Shown here piece by piece: positions 21,163 to 33,488 of a stretch of 64,000 nt of DNA. The translations under genes were made by a program, and so were the position numbers. This stretch comes from Hsuehochloa calcarea (Eukaryota > Streptophyta > Magnoliopsida > Poales > Poaceae): positions 5,186,170-5,250,169 of the forward strand of contig CM070596.1 of NCBI GenBank assembly GCA_036346395.1. Direction: 5' to 3'. Below the pieces are notes generated by a model. The model was not told the origin of the DNA. It searched no databases and worked only from the letters and a program-made list of their open reading frames with translations. Numbering within the stretch: the first letter of the stretch is position 1; each line of letters begins with the position of its first letter.

Positions 21163-24100
21163 ATGGAAGGTGTTGTTGTAAGGAGAGTGATCCCTTCAGA
21201 CAACAGTTGCCTCTTCAATGCTATCGGGTATGATTCTGAGATTTGTCATAATACTATACAATTATTGATATCAAAATGAAGCATTTCCTGATTATGCTTT
21301 TCAACACCTCTGTTTTGATTCAGATATGTGATGGAGCATAATAGAAACAAGGCTTCTGAGCTCCGGCAGGTAACTGCTTCAAATAACTACTTACCAATTT
21401 GGTACCTTCTGTCCTTTCCCCTACATTTTCCCCAGGTTCTTTAGGCTTTGATAAGACGCAGGTTGTTAAGCCTTTATATGGTGAAAAATGGTAATTCCTC
21501 GTGGTAATTTGCAAACTTGGACAATAACTAGCAATGTGCTGATTACAAAGTTTGTCATTCTGGAATCTATCTGTAGTATTTGATAAACACGCTATGCTCT
21601 TTCTATAGTGCATTTAAACTATACCTGTTCTGATGTCAATTTTCTACCAAAACCAGTTGTACGATCACATACAACTGCATTAATTGGAATAGCTTAATGG
21701 ATGACAGGATCATGTCAATTTGACAAAGATATAGAAATATCATATAGATGAGCTGTTGGATATTAATTGAATTCATATAGATAAACTTATTTTAGGGCTT
21801 CTTTCATGGCATGTTCTGATTAGCTAATAGGATGAGATTCAGTTAGCTCCAAGAGCATATCAGTCAGTCGAGTGATTTTTTTCATTATTTGGGTAAACTG
21901 TAGCAAGTCAATGTTCTTAGAAAACTTTATGCAGGATGTGTGATGGTTAAACCATTGTGTTCTTGACTTGTCAGTCCTCCTTTAATCTAGTACCTATTAC
22001 ACTTTGTTCTACTATCTTTCCGCACAAAACAAGAACCAACGCAATAGATAACCTTAGCACAGCTATGATAAAATAAGCATTTATTTGTGTTCCATGATAT
22101 TCCTTTTAGCTAGAAATTGTTATATACATACGAAGGTCTGCACATATTATTGCCATTTTTCTTACCCTTTTAAACCTCCGTGCTGTTGACTTTGCTGCCT
22201 TTTTTCCCTCTTTGCTTGAAGGTTATAGCAGCAGCAGTTGCTAGTGATCCTGAAAAGTATAATGAAACATTTCTTGGAAAACCAAATGAAGCCTATTGTG
22301 CTTGGATTTTGGATCCTGAAAAGTGGGGAGGTGAGTTTCAGCACTATTAATCCTGTACAGAAACATTAAGACTGAAAATACTCTCGGTTTGAAGTGTTCC
22401 TGTGCTGTGTTGTTTGTGGGCTGGTCTTTGCCATAAAATCATGCACTCTGTTTGGTCATATCATGTTCCAAAGTTTGCGTTAAACCAACCATTTTTTCCC
22501 CAAGAAAAAAACATAATATATCTCCCCCCCCCTACGCCTTATGCTATGAAAATAGTCGTGACTCGGGCTCACGATTCCTTATTAAGCATCTCCACCATAA
22601 AAGTATCAGCCTCCATTAGACTACTAACTTAGTTGCAGGGGCTCTGTTATGGTGCAGAACAACCATATGCAACATAGTTGCAGGGGCTCTGTTATGGTGC
22701 AGAACAACCATATGCAACACGATATTAGCACTCTAGGTCGTCAGTGAAAGTGTTTCTGTTCAGCGGCTGTTACAGTAATTAACACTAGTTGTCATGTTTT
22801 GTTAGTGTGCCTGGTACTTATTTCACTAATTTCACCTCAATTTTTCTTTGCTTGTAAAGGTGCCATTGAACTTTCTATTCTGTCGGAATATTATGGGCGT
22901 GAAATTGCTGCATATGACATCCAGACAACCCGCTGTGATCTGTATGGTCAGGTTGGTGTTCTTATATGTTTTTTTTTCTGTCCCAAATTGTTAAGCTACT
23001 GCTTAGCTTTACATCCCTTGATGTAGGAGAAGAACTACAATGAGAGGGCCATGCTCATTTATGATGGGTTGCATTATGATGCTTTAGCTGTAAGTTTCAT
23101 GATAGTATTCTACTGATCAACAAGGCACAACGAGATATTAACTAATTTTATCTGCTTTTGATCAACAAAAATTCAGATGTCTCCTTTTGAAGGAGCACCA
23201 GAAGAATTTGATCAGACCATCTTCGTTGTTGACCATAACCGTTCCATTGGTCCATTAGATGGCCTTGCTCTAAATTTAGTGAAGGAGGCACAGAGGTATT
23301 TTCATCTATGGTCACTTAGTCTTATTTTCCATTAAGTAACTACATACTTTACAGCAACCAATTATGCCTCGAACAGAATGTTTATGACAGCATGTAACCT
23401 CATGTTTTGAATGCTTCAAACTTTTGGCCGCAGTTAATGGTCAGTAATCTAACTGAACGTTCCGATGGCTAAAGCATTTGGAAGAAGGTTCAATGTAATG
23501 TAAAATATGCTTCCAGATAAAAAAATACATGTAACCCGTTCTGTTCATGTGGTGTTCAAAATCTTTGGCTCCTAATGATTTCTATTGTTCTAACATGATC
23601 ATTGTTAGACTCTTCGGTTCCTGTTAGACTCTTTGGTTCCTAACTCTTCGGTTCCTGGTCCACACTTAGTGTTAGACTCTTCGGTTCCTGGTCCACACTT
23701 AGTGTTAGACTCTTTGGTTCCTAGTCCACATTGTAACATTTGGTCTATATATGTAATGTTTGGCTTATCAATACATACATCATGTGCAATTGCCCCAAAT
23801 ATTCCACTCTCTCATGGTATCAGAGCGGATCGCACCTGCGACCGCACCCTTTCGCTAATTCCGCTGCCATGGCCGGCGAAGGCGACACCGCTGCCGCCAC
23901 ATGACGCGAGCAGGAGGCTGCTGCCGCCGCTGCCGCGCGCCAAGAGCATGAGGCCGTGCAGGCACTGGCCCTCTCCGAGGTCGGCGCCATTGCTTCTCTC
24001 CATGCTTAGACATACGGTGTCCTCAATATCAAGGCCCTCGTCCTCGACCTCACCTCTCCGAGTTACAACAAATGGCGCAGCCTCTTCCTCGTCACCCTCG

Positions 24101-27100
24101 ACAAGTACTCCCTCTCCGACCACGTGCTCTCTAACGACGCCCACCCTGACATCGCAGACTAGGTCCGGATGCATTATCTCGTTCTCTCGTGGCTCTAAGG
24201 CACCATCTCCGCCAAACTTCTCGAGATCATGATGACTCGTACCTCTACGACGCGGCTCGTATAGGTGGGCCTTGAGCAACAGTTCATCGGCAACCAGGAG
24301 ACGCGTGCCTTGTACCTGGATGTGGAGTTTCGTAACTTCGTCCAGGGCGACCTCTCCATCTCCGACTACTATCGCAAGCTGAAGAGCATGGCCGACGCCC
24401 TTGGCGACTTGGGCGAATCGGTGCACGATCGTACCCTTGTTCTGTCCTTTCTGCACGGACCGAACACAAAGTTCGCATACATGGCACCCTTGCTGAAGCA
24501 GCAAAAGCCGTTCCTCTCGTTCATCGAGCCCCGCTCCGATCTGCTGCTCGAAGAAATCGTGATGTCGTCATGCCCCTCTGCACCATCCACAGCCCTCATC
24601 TCCACGACCCCTACCCGCAATGGGGTCCCGTGGTGGTGTCTCTGAAGCGGTGGTGCTTCCAGAGCCGCTTCCAGCGCGCTCCATCGGCGCCTCCTCGGTG
24701 GCACCAACGATGGCGGGGTGGCTCGATCATTGCGTCGCCATGAAGCGGTGGTAGCAACCACAAGACCAGTGGCGGAGGTGCGGGTGGTCACTCCGGGGGC
24801 CAGCACCTCTGGTTGGCCGCCCTCCTTCTACAACCCCTGCACCGGCACCATCCAGGTGTGGCCCGAGCAACTCCATCCACGCCAGGCCCTTGGCCTCCTC
24901 GGCCCAAGACGCTTAGCGCCGCCCCGCCGCAAGCTAGCCCTAGTGGTGCGCCGCTGCGCTGTTGGCGGCCGACCAACTCCAGGCTGGCTACACGCTACCT
25001 TCGTACCCGCCACCGTGGCCTCCTTGGGTTGATCCGGGTCCTACGCCTCCCGGTCTTGGTCCATGGGATCATCAGTCATTGGCAAACTCTTTCAACACCA
25101 TGACTCTTACTTCCCCGCCGACCACCGATTGGTACATGGACTCTGGTGCAACCTCGCACATGACGTCGGACGCCGGTAACATCTCCCGTTCCCACCCCCT
25201 CACTCCTTCACTCCTTCCACCATCGTTGTCAGGTCACTGCTACCCGTCACCTCCATTGGTTCCACTAGTCTTGGTTCTGTTCATCTTTCTAATGTTATTG
25301 TCACTCCGCACCTTATTAAGAATCTTATTTTCGTTTGTCAATTCACTATTGACAACAACTGTTCGTTGAGTTTGACCCTGTTGGTTTTTCTGTCAAGGAT
25401 CTTCGTTCCAGGAATGTGATCACCAAGTGCAATAGCATCGGACCTCTCTACCCCTTGCGTTTGCCGGTGTCTGCCTCCCCTTCGTTCGTCCTCGTCGCCG
25501 GCACCTCCGCCTCCCTTTGACATCGTCGTCTCGGGCACCTTGGCCCTGAGTCTCTGTCTCGCCTTGCTAGTGCGTCCGTCATTGCTTGTGATAATGGACC
25601 CGCCGACACTATCTGTCATGCGTGTCAACTTGGTCGCCATGTGCGTCTACCTTTTGCTACTTCACAATCTCGTGCTCTCAAGAATTTTGATTTAGTTTAT
25701 TGTGATCTTTGGACCTCACCTGTCGTCAGTGTGTCCGGTTACAAATACTACTTGGTTATTCTTGATGATTGCTCGCATTATCTTTGGACGTTTCCTTTGC
25801 GCCTGAAATATGATACTTTTGCCACTATCTCTAACTTTTTTTCTTACGTTGCTACTCAGTTCAGCGCTAAGATCAAGAGTATTCAGTGCGATAATGGCCG
25901 TGAGTTTGACAACTCCACCGCTCGTACTTTTTTCCTTACCTATGTCGTTACACTCCGCATGTCATGTCCATACACCTCTCAGCAGAATAGCAAGGCCGAA
26001 CGTATTATTCGTTCCACTAATAAAATTGTTCGGTCTCTTATGTTTCAGGTCAGCCTCCCTTCCTCTTACTGGGTTGAGGCTCTTCACGCCGCTACCTACC
26101 TTCTCAATCGCCAACCCACCAAAACTCTCAATTTTTTCACACTTTTTTGCGCTCTTTGGTGTTTCTCCCACCTACTCAAACCTTCCTGTTTTTGGCTGCA
26201 AGTGTTACCCGAACCTTTCTACCATCGTTCCTCACAAGCTTTCTCCTCGCTCCACCATGTGTGTGTTTCTTGGCTACCAGTTTGAACACAAGGGATACGG
26301 ATGCCTCGATCTCTCCTCAAATTGGGTCATCATCTCCCATCATGTTACGTTTGACAAGTCCTCCTTTTCCTTTGCTGAGCTCGCCGCTCTGCCCTCTCCC
26401 ACTGACCTCGATTTTGTTGGAGCTTGATCACATGCCGATGCCCATTGGGTCTCAGCATCTTGCAGGTCTTGGTGCCCCTCCTAGTGTGGCACGCCCGCCC
26501 GTGCTCCTACCGGCCATGGCGCCTGACGGTGTTGGCTCTCCTGCGTCGGATGTGCACGGCCCTAGTGTACCCGCAACACCTGATGTCGTGCGCATTCCTA
26601 GCGAACACGTAATGTCGGCCGACAGCGTTTCTCCTAGCCTCGCGGCTGTGGTAGCACCCAGTGCTCCAGCCGTGGCTCCTCCCGTGTCAGTCGAAGCACA
26701 CGGTACTCCTGCCGGTCTACCAGTTGGCTCGCCAACTCCCAGCGGGGTCGTTCTCCCGCAGCTTCCCCCAGGTGTTGTGCCGCTCCAGCCGGTCGACAAC
26801 TCCCATGCCATGGTGACTCATGGCAAGCACTGATTTCAGCAGCCGCTCACCCGTATGAACCTTCATGCCGCCACTCTGTCTCCTGTTCCGACCACATACC
26901 GGGTTGCTCTCGTCGACCCTAATTGGTGTGACGCCATGGAGGAAGAATACGATGCTCTTCAGGCTAACAACACATGGGATCTTGTTCCACGGCCATCCAA
27001 TGCTAATGTGGTCACTAGGAAGTAGATTTTTCTGCATAAGCTCAATTCGGATGATACTCTTGCCCGTTACAAGGCTCGATGGGTTCTTTGTGGTTTCACA

Positions 27101-28966
27101 CAATGTCCTGGTGTTGATTTTGATGAGACTTCCAGTCCAGTCGTCTAGCCGGCCACTATTCGCACAGTTCTCTCTGGCCCTATCCCGGGATTGGCCTATC
27201 CACCAGCTGGATGTTAAGAATGCATTTCTTCTTGGCACACTCTCGGAGACTGTCTTCTGTTCGCAGCCGGCTGGATTTGTGGATTCATCTCACCCAGATT
27301 ACATTTGCCACCTCAACAAGTCTCTCTACGGTCTCAAACAGGCGCCCCGGGCCTGGTACAACTATTTTACGGCTTTCTTGCTGGCCCTCGAATTCCTGGA
27401 GGCAAAGTCCGACACCACTCTCTTTGTGTCTCATCGAGGCGGTGACACTGTCTACCTGCTGCTCTATGTGGACGACATTGTGCTGACTGCTTCTTCGGAC
27501 CGTGTGCTCCGTCAGGTGGTTGCCTCCCTCCGCAGACTTTTCCTATGAAGGATCTTGGTCCACTTCATCATTTTCTGGGTGTTTCTGTCAGTCGTTGTGA
27601 TAGCAGCATGTTTCTCTCTCAGCAGCAGTATACTCTAGACATCCTGGACCGTGTCGGCATGACCACTTGCAAGCCTTGCAAAGACTTCGCCGACACTCAC
27701 TCTAAGGTCTCCTCTCTTCTTTGGCACTTCGTGGTCGATCGACGTTTTCTCGAAGTCTTGCGGGTACTTTGCAGTACCTCACTTTCAATCGCCCAGATAT
27801 TGCCTACGCCGTACAACAAGTTTGCCTCCATATGCATGATCCTCGCGAGCCGCACCTCGCCGCCGTGAAGTGCATTCTTCGGTATCTTCGCGGCACCGTC
27901 GACCACGGCCTTCTTCTTCACCGAGCGATCTCTACAGATCTGGTTGTTTACTCCGACGCCAACTGGGCTTGTTGTCCCGACATGCGTAAGTCCACTTCAG
28001 GCTACGCTGTGTTCCTAGGTGATAATCTCGTCTTTTGGTCCTCGAAGCGGCAACACACTCTCTCCTTCGAGTGCGGAGGCTGAGTACTAGGCTGTGGGCA
28101 ATGCTGTTGCTAAGGCGTGCTGGCTGCTCCAGCTTCTTCAGGAGCTTCACAGCACTCCACGCCGAGCTACCCTTGTCTACTGCGACAATGTCAGCGTAGT
28201 CTATCTCTCAACAAATCCGGTGCAACATCAGCGCACTAAACATGTTGATATTGACCTTCGCTTTGTCTAGGAACGAGTTGGTCTTGGCGATATCCGCGTT
28301 CTTCACGTTCCGACGACATCTCAGTATGCCGACATCTTCATCGAAGGGCTACCTACTTCTGTCTTCACCGAGTTCCGGTCTAGTTTGAACGTCCGTTCCG
28401 CCGACGCTCCAATTGCTCTTCGGTTCCTGATCCATACTTAGTGTCAGACTCTTCGGTTCCTAGTCTACACTTAGTGTTAGACTCTTTGGTTCTTAGTCCA
28501 TGCTGTAACATTTGATTTATATACGTAACTTTTGGCTTATCAATACATAAAGTGTGTGCAATTACCCTAAATATTCCACTCTCTCAATCATGAGTAGTCT
28601 TGCTAGGTTACCCCGCGAAAGTTCTCACGAATGTCAGAATATAACTCAAGGGCATGCAAATAGTTTATGTCGTTTGCAGCTGATTAGAAACCAAGGAAAG
28701 ATTGAGTAGAAATGTTACTGACTACTGGTTGGACATGCAATACATAGGAAGAGGAGCTACACAGACACTGCAAACTTCACATTGCGCTGTGGCGTGTGCC
28801 AAATTGGCGTCATTGGTCAAAAGGTGAGACTCTTGTAAACACAATGTTCCAGTCAATCTGCGAAAAATCATTGTACTGAAAGCCCCCATTTTTTTTGTGC
28901 ACAATGCAGGAAGCTGTTGAACATGCACAAGCCACTGGCCATGTCAATTTCCAAGAATACAAATGA
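21163..28966 (+). CDS. OTU1/YOD1-type deubiquitinase (plant OTU2-like)
   Basis: Eight coding exons joined in frame by GT/AG introns: 21163-21227, 21324-21369, 22222-22330, 22860-22951, 23027-23089, 23177-23295, 28748-28823 and 28910-28966. Product 208 aa, the length I recall for Arabidopsis OTU2 (At1g50670). An OTU cysteine protease domain begins at residue 1: VIPSDNSCLFNAIG holds Asp13 and catalytic Cys16, and GLHYDAL holds catalytic His120. The C-terminal C2H2 finger (Cys179, Cys182, His195, His201) is the mark of the OTU1/YOD1 group, which trims ubiquitin chains in the p97/Cdc48 and ER-quality-control pathway. No internal stop or frameshift was found, so the gene looks intact. Intron 6 is 5,452 bp because of a Copia insertion. 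The start is the first ATG after the leader intron and fits family N-termini. It is convergent with actin. Confidence 0.95.
22631..22720. repeat. 45-bp tandem duplication in OTU intron 3
   Basis: Two adjacent copies (22631-22675 and 22676-22720) starting agttgcaggggctctgttat differ only at the last base or so. It is a recent local duplication within the intron, and each copy carries an acceptor-like ttgcag. Confidence 0.9.
23603..23814 (+). mobile_element. 5' LTR of the intronic Copia element
   Basis: Starts TGTTAGACTCTTCGG and ends ...CTCTCTCA. The first ~115 bp consist of four to five partial copies of a gttagactctt.ggttcct unit. A tatatatg promoter-like stretch lies near 23,745. The PBS follows immediately. 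Confidence 0.9.
23869..28410 (+). pseudogene. Copia gag-pol, decayed
   Basis: Order gag, PR, INT, RT, RH confirms Copia. The gag region at 24,265-24,560 has DYYRKLKSMADALGDL and KFAYMAPLL. Protease has WYMDSGATSHMTSDAGN (25,132-25,180). Integrase lies at 25,641-26,110 with YCDLWTSP, QCDNGREFDN and QQNSKAERI. RT at 27,200-27,530 has QLDVKNAFLLG, KSLYGLKQAPRAWY and the catalytic YVDDIVLTAS. RNase H at 27,930-28,080 has VYSDANWA and KSTSGYAVFLGD. The first gag ATG (23,869) meets a stop after 11 codons, and stops and frameshifts recur, so the copy is non-autonomous. Confidence 0.92.
28418..28586 (+). mobile_element. 3' LTR of the intronic Copia element
   Basis: Ends ...attccactctctca at 28,586, directly before TSD atcat. 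It differs from the 5' LTR by several substitutions and by one fewer internal repeat unit, so its left edge is approximate. No clear polypurine tract precedes it. Confidence 0.75.
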
Positions 28967-31203
28967 CTGTAGAAGATATACTAATTCTGTTGTAAACTGC
29001 TTTTCATTTGTTACAATTGTTATTCTTCTTCGGCTGGTTATGGTATATTGTATTGCAATATTTGTTACAGGGCAAATTTAATAATGGTAATGTCATGTGC
29101 GTGGGCTTGGGCCTGCGGCTGGCCGGCACGCACAAGATTTGGGTAATTTTTGTGGAGGCGTAGTTGAATGAACGGAGAGCAAGCACTAGGGTTCTAGTCT
29201 ACTTTAATCTAAACTAAAGAACACTAGTAATATGCTTTTTGTTAGTTCTTTCGTTCCATCATCCAGGGTATTAAACCCCCTCCCATAACATCACTTAGTT
29301 TTTGACTGAGTTGGATGTTTAGAAGTTCAGTAATAAAAGACAACGGGTTACAGTGAATAGTATGTAATGAAAATTACTGCGTTCAATGACTTCCTTTGGA
29401 TCTACATTTGCGCGCGCCTGCCTTCTCACATCTGGGCCATCCGTTCCCTTCACATTGTAATGCATTCATCTCATTGCCGACTTTGCGCTGAACCTCGTCT
29501 TCACATTGAGTTTGTTTGCTCTTAACCTTCTGAACATCCCAGTAGCATCAAAACCTGACAGTCCAGCATGCACGGCACGGCATTGTAATGCATTTTTGGA
29601 TGCTTATTTTAGATTAGTTGCTTGTCTTAGATAAATATTGCTTTATTTAAAGATAAGATCTGCATTAATTAGGGATAAGATATGCAGATTGAGTTGGTTG
29701 GAGTTGGCTCTATACAAAGGAGTCAGTTATTTGCCAAGCAATGAACAATAAATAAATATTCTCAAGTCTTCAACACCTAGCTCTGGTCTCTCCTTAGACA
29801 GGCTGCTCTAGATCTGTTCCTCTCCCCAATCGGTGCCGTCCTTCGTCTAACGCTGTTCTATCTCAAGTCGTCGTCGTCCGACCTTCCTCCGATCGGTGTT
29901 TACCCTGTTACAAACTAGTTATGAACTAAGGTTCTTAACAAGTAAGCTCCAGTTTGGACTTTGCATAATGCACTGTGACATTGATAGACTGTTAATTAAA
30001 GTCTACAAATCCATGGGATGCATGTAGCCGCCTGCTTTTCGGCTTGTGACCTTTTTTCTTTGCCTTTTTGCCTAAAGTGGCTCTATAACGAGTCATTTGA
30101 CAGTAGATTTTTTTTTTTTGGTTTGCAAGATGCATGTGGACATGTTGTGCTTATGCTCCTTAAAAAAACAATTTTTTTGTGCTGTGCTGAGGTTAGGTTA
30201 CTGCTGTATTATCGTGGGCTCGTTGAGTAGACAATTGTGAGTCACAATTCATACATGACGCGTTGTGGATTCTGTGGAGCATACGTGTTTATTTCGTCAT
30301 GTTTCTGCTCGTACAAATGTTGTATCTCCCAAGTGGCCGGGGTAGCAAGCTAGTGGTGTTTGCACTGCTCTCATTTCAGTCTTGAGGATGAATGACGAGG
30401 GACACACGGAGGAAAAATTACGTACATGGGCAATAAGGGCAAGAGATAGCGATGGAGCAGCTGTTCGTTTACTTGCACAGATGGTTAATATTCACCACCT
30501 GATATCATCATCTGCCCTGCCTCTGCTTTGTGTGTGTGATTTGGATACATTTTGGCAGAGGCGTGTCGTCGTCATGTACGTACCCGGTCATGTGGTGAGA
30601 AACTGAGAATAGGAAAAGCCGGCCGATGGATTGATGGATACAACTCAGGTCACCACCAGCACCCACAACCAAGGAATCATCCATCCATGATCCATTGACA
30701 TTCCCTTCTCCGTTCATTCCATTTCCATGCCATCTACAACCCCAGAATGACAGCAACAGCTTATTACTAATCAAGTAATTGCTCGATAAAATCGCTCTTC
30801 TGTTTCGAGGAGTGATCCCCTCGTGAAATCTTGTGCAACACCTGGGACTGAGCCCTCACATAATATGTTGTTCATCTGACCAGATCAATTTCCATGACAA
30901 GGCTCCCCCCAAGAACAATCATTTCAGACCACAGGTATATATACTTTTAGTATAGTCTCGCTAGCCATAGATTGAATCCAAATCCAAATCCAAATCCAAA
31001 ATCACGAGTGAGATGCATAGGTAGAAGAAATAGGGGTTACATTACAGTCTCCAAATGGGAGAAAGAAAGAAGGAAAGAAAAACATAGCACATATATGTCC
31101 GCCGGAGACATGCCCATGCTAATGAAGAAATGGAAACAAAAAAGCAGGACGTGAGCGGTCGTAGTTCCTTCCTCTTCGCCCCCGCTTTCTGTTGTCTGAA
31201 GAA
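28967..31203. other. Region between convergent OTU and actin genes
   Basis: Contains the 3' ends of both genes, probably OTU to about 29,060 and actin from about 30,960. No coding sequence is supported. An LTR-like stretch lies at 29,590-29,905. A small repeat of 'atccaa' (about 30,976-30,998) lies in the probable actin 3' UTR. Confidence 0.5.
29590..29905 (+). mobile_element. Possible short solo LTR or TRIM-like fragment
   Basis: The sequence has the layout of a short Copia-type LTR: an AT-rich first part with repeated 'ataagat' blocks, ctatacaaaggagtc, then caatgaacaataaataaat, a CT-rich leader and an end near ...accctgttaca. No matching TSD or partner LTR was found, so the call is tentative. 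Confidence 0.3.
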
Positions 31204-32573
31204 TCAGAAGCATTTCCGGTGCACGATGGACGGGCCAGACTCGTCATACTCCGCCTTTGCAATCCACATCTGCAAGGAAGGACAAGCAAGCAAGGAAACA
31301 GTAAGCAGATATCTACATAGGCTCAACGAACAAGTAAAAGACTAATGGCGCATATATAAAAACTCCGGTGTATATATATCGTCGCGTCGAGCTCACCTGC
31401 TGGAAGGTGCTGAGGGATGCCAGGATGGAGCCTCCAATCCAGACACTGTACTTCCTCTCCGGGGGAGCCACCACCTTGATCTTCATGCTGCTAGGAGCCA
31501 GAGCAGTGAGTTCCTTGCTCATCCTGTCGGCGATGCCCGGGAACATGGTGGTACCACCACTGAGAACAATGTTGCCGTACAGATCCTTCCTGATATCCAC
31601 GTCGCACTTCATGATGGAGTTGTAGGTGGTCTCGTGGATCCCTGCGGCTTCCATCCCAATGAAGGATGGCTGGAAGAGGACCTCCGGGCAGCGGAAACGC
31701 TCAGCACCAATGGTGATAACCTGACCGTCGGGAAGCTCGTAGCTCTTCTCCACGGAAGAGCTTGTCTTTGCGGTCTCCATTTCCTGGTCATAGTCTAGGG
31801 CAATGTAAGAAAGCTTCTCCTTCATGTCCCTTACAATTTCACGCTCCGCAGTGGTTGTGAAGGAGTAACCGCGCTCCGTCAGGATCTTCATGAGGTAATC
31901 GGTGAGGTCACGCCCAGCCAAGTCCAGGCGAAGGATAGCATGGGGGAGTGCGTACCCTTCGTAGATGGGGACGGTGTGGCTGACACCATCACCAGAGTCC
32001 AGCACAATACCTGCACAAGCACACAACACAAAAGGCAATGTCTGAACTTTAAAGATATCACTGTCGTCTCAAATTTTTGCCAACTAGCCATTAAGCACCC
32101 TGGCTATAATCATCTACCACGGCAATTATGTTCGTGGACGAGATGAACAAATCAACACATGATGAATAGAATTGCCCACCTGTTGTACGACCACTGGCAT
32201 ATAGGGAGAGGACAGCCTGGATGGCGACGTACATGGCGGGGGTGTTGAATGTCTCGAACATGATCTGGGTCATCTTCTCACGGTTAGCCTTGGGGTTGAG
32301 GGGCGCCTCAGTGAGGAGGACAGGGTGCTCCTCAGGGGCCACGCGGAGCTCATTGTAGAAGGTGTGATGCCAGATCTTCTCCATGTCGTCCCAGTTGCTG
32401 ACAATGCCGTGCTCAATGGGGTACTTGAGGGTGAGGATACCCCTCTTGGATTGCGCCTCGTCCCCGACGTAGGCGTCCTTCTGCCCCATCCCGACCATAA
32501 CACCGGTGTGGCGCGGACGGCCCACAATGCTGGGGAAGACAGCCCTCGGCGCATCGTCTCCGGCAAACCCAGC
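31204..32573 (-). CDS. Actin, coding exons 2-4; first coding exon missing
   Basis: Minus-strand exons 32180-32573 (394 bp), 31397-32010 (614 bp) and 31204-31269 (66 bp) join in frame and encode plant actin from codon 21 ([20 protein letters not shown]) to the terminus [12 protein letters not shown]. The three exons total 1,074 bp. Adding the usual 60-bp first exon gives 1,134 bp, exactly a 377-aa actin. The intron positions (after codon 20, within codon 152, before MWIAKAEYD) are the classic plant ones. The nucleotide-binding and polymerisation core shows no stop, indel or obvious substitution. The exon with the start codon, the first ~20 residues and the first phosphate-loop motif is not in its expected place: the intron acceptor at 32,574 is followed upstream by about 60-280 bp and then Copia sequence. 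No exon 1 was found elsewhere in the window. The gene is either disrupted or split by insertions. Confidence 0.93.
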
Positions 32574-32579
32574 CTGACA

Positions 32580-32860
32580 AGATCGGAGCACAATGGACGC
32601 CGATGTTTCAAGGTGACTTTTTCTCATGGGAGGGAGAATGATGTGAATAAAGGTACCACAATGTATATATCAAATACATCCTACTTGCGCTTGTGTTACT
32701 TATTTTGTGCAAAACAACGCGCAATTGGACGTTGTTCTCTTTGTTTAGTACATATTGCAAATCATCAGAAGGTTGTTTGGAGGCAGGTCAAGGTGCGCGG
32801 ACTACTCCTACTCGGCGGATACCACAATATATGCAAATTCATGATGTAGCACCACAATTC
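32580..32860. other. Junction of actin intron 1 and the Copia remnant
   Basis: The first few tens of bases belong to actin intron 1 (acceptor ttgtcag at 32,574-32,580). From about 32,865 the sequence is clearly Copia pol on the plus strand. The exact breakpoint is not visible and no LTR end lies here, which suggests deletion rather than a clean insertion edge. Confidence 0.6.
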
Positions 32861-32864
32861 GGCC

Positions 32865-33488
32865 AAGATCCTTCTTCTAATGCTACTTTTCGTCTCAATG
32901 ACATTCTTCTTGTTCCACAAATTATTAAAAATCTCATTTCTGTGCAGCGCTTTATCACTGACAATTCATGTTCTGTCGAATTTGACCCTTATGGTTTCTC
33001 TGTCAAGGATCTAGGCAGCAGGGCAACGATCATGAGATCCAATAGTCAAGGCGGCTTTTATCCCTTTCATGGCGACACCTCTTCTTCTCCCGCTTTGGCA
33101 GCGACGACGACCACTCTACGGCTTTGGCATCGCAGGCTCGCACACCCGGGACCTGCCTCTATTTCCCATTTATCCACAAATTCACACATCAAATGTAATA
33201 AAACTTGACACATGACCTGCTCAGATGTCGGGCATGCCACGGCTGTAAATACGCATTCATCTACCCTTTTTCCTCTACTTCATTTACAAATTTGCCTTTT
33301 TAGCTCATACATTGTGATGTGTGGACCTCACCGATTTCCAGTTTCTCTGGCTTCAAATATTATTTGGTAGTGATTGATGACTTTACCCATTACTCCTGGT
33401 CTTTTCCTCTTCGCTCTAAATCTGATGCGGCCATTACCCTGAGGCATTTTTATACCTTCGTTCATATGCATTTTTAGCTCTCTATCAT
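32865..33488 (+). pseudogene. Copia element B, upstream part (protease end to integrase)
   Basis: Encodes LNDILLVPQIIKNLISVQRF and EFDPYGFSVKDL (protease/pre-integrase region), LRLWHRRLAHPGPASISHL (GAG-pre-integrase His motif) and, after a break, HCDVWTSPIS-like and YYLVVIDDFTHYSW, the start of the integrase core. It breaks at 33,486-33,488 where the SIRE/Maximus-type element begins and resumes at 42,127. Stops are present. Confidence 0.88.

Larger units (their letters stand above)
23603..28586 (+). mobile_element. Copia retrotransposon in OTU intron 6
   Basis: Complete insertion of 4,984 bp with a perfect 5-bp TSD, atcat (23598-23602 and 28587-28591). The 5' LTR (23603-23814, 212 bp) ends attccactctctca, followed at once by the PBS tggtatcagagc (initiator-Met tRNA type). 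The 3' LTR (from about 28,418) ends with the same bases. Both LTRs contain internal tandem copies of gactcttcggttcctggtcc. The element is in the same direction as the OTU gene. Confidence 0.95.

Noticed and set aside
23812..24504. A 230-codon open frame on the minus strand in the intronic Copia element
   Set aside because: It is antisense to Copia gag, GC-rich, and without motifs; the plus-strand frame carries the gag signatures.
26147..26833. A 228-codon plus-strand frame rich in Pro, Ala and Val
   Set aside because: It is the low-complexity linker between integrase and RT of the Copia element, partly in a shifted frame; not a separate gene.
31025..31200. Possible small gene downstream of actin
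   Set aside because: The position and composition fit the actin 3' UTR; the open frame is short and without motif.
32325..32849. A 174-codon plus-strand frame over actin exon 2
   Set aside because: It is the antisense shadow of the strongly conserved actin coding exon.
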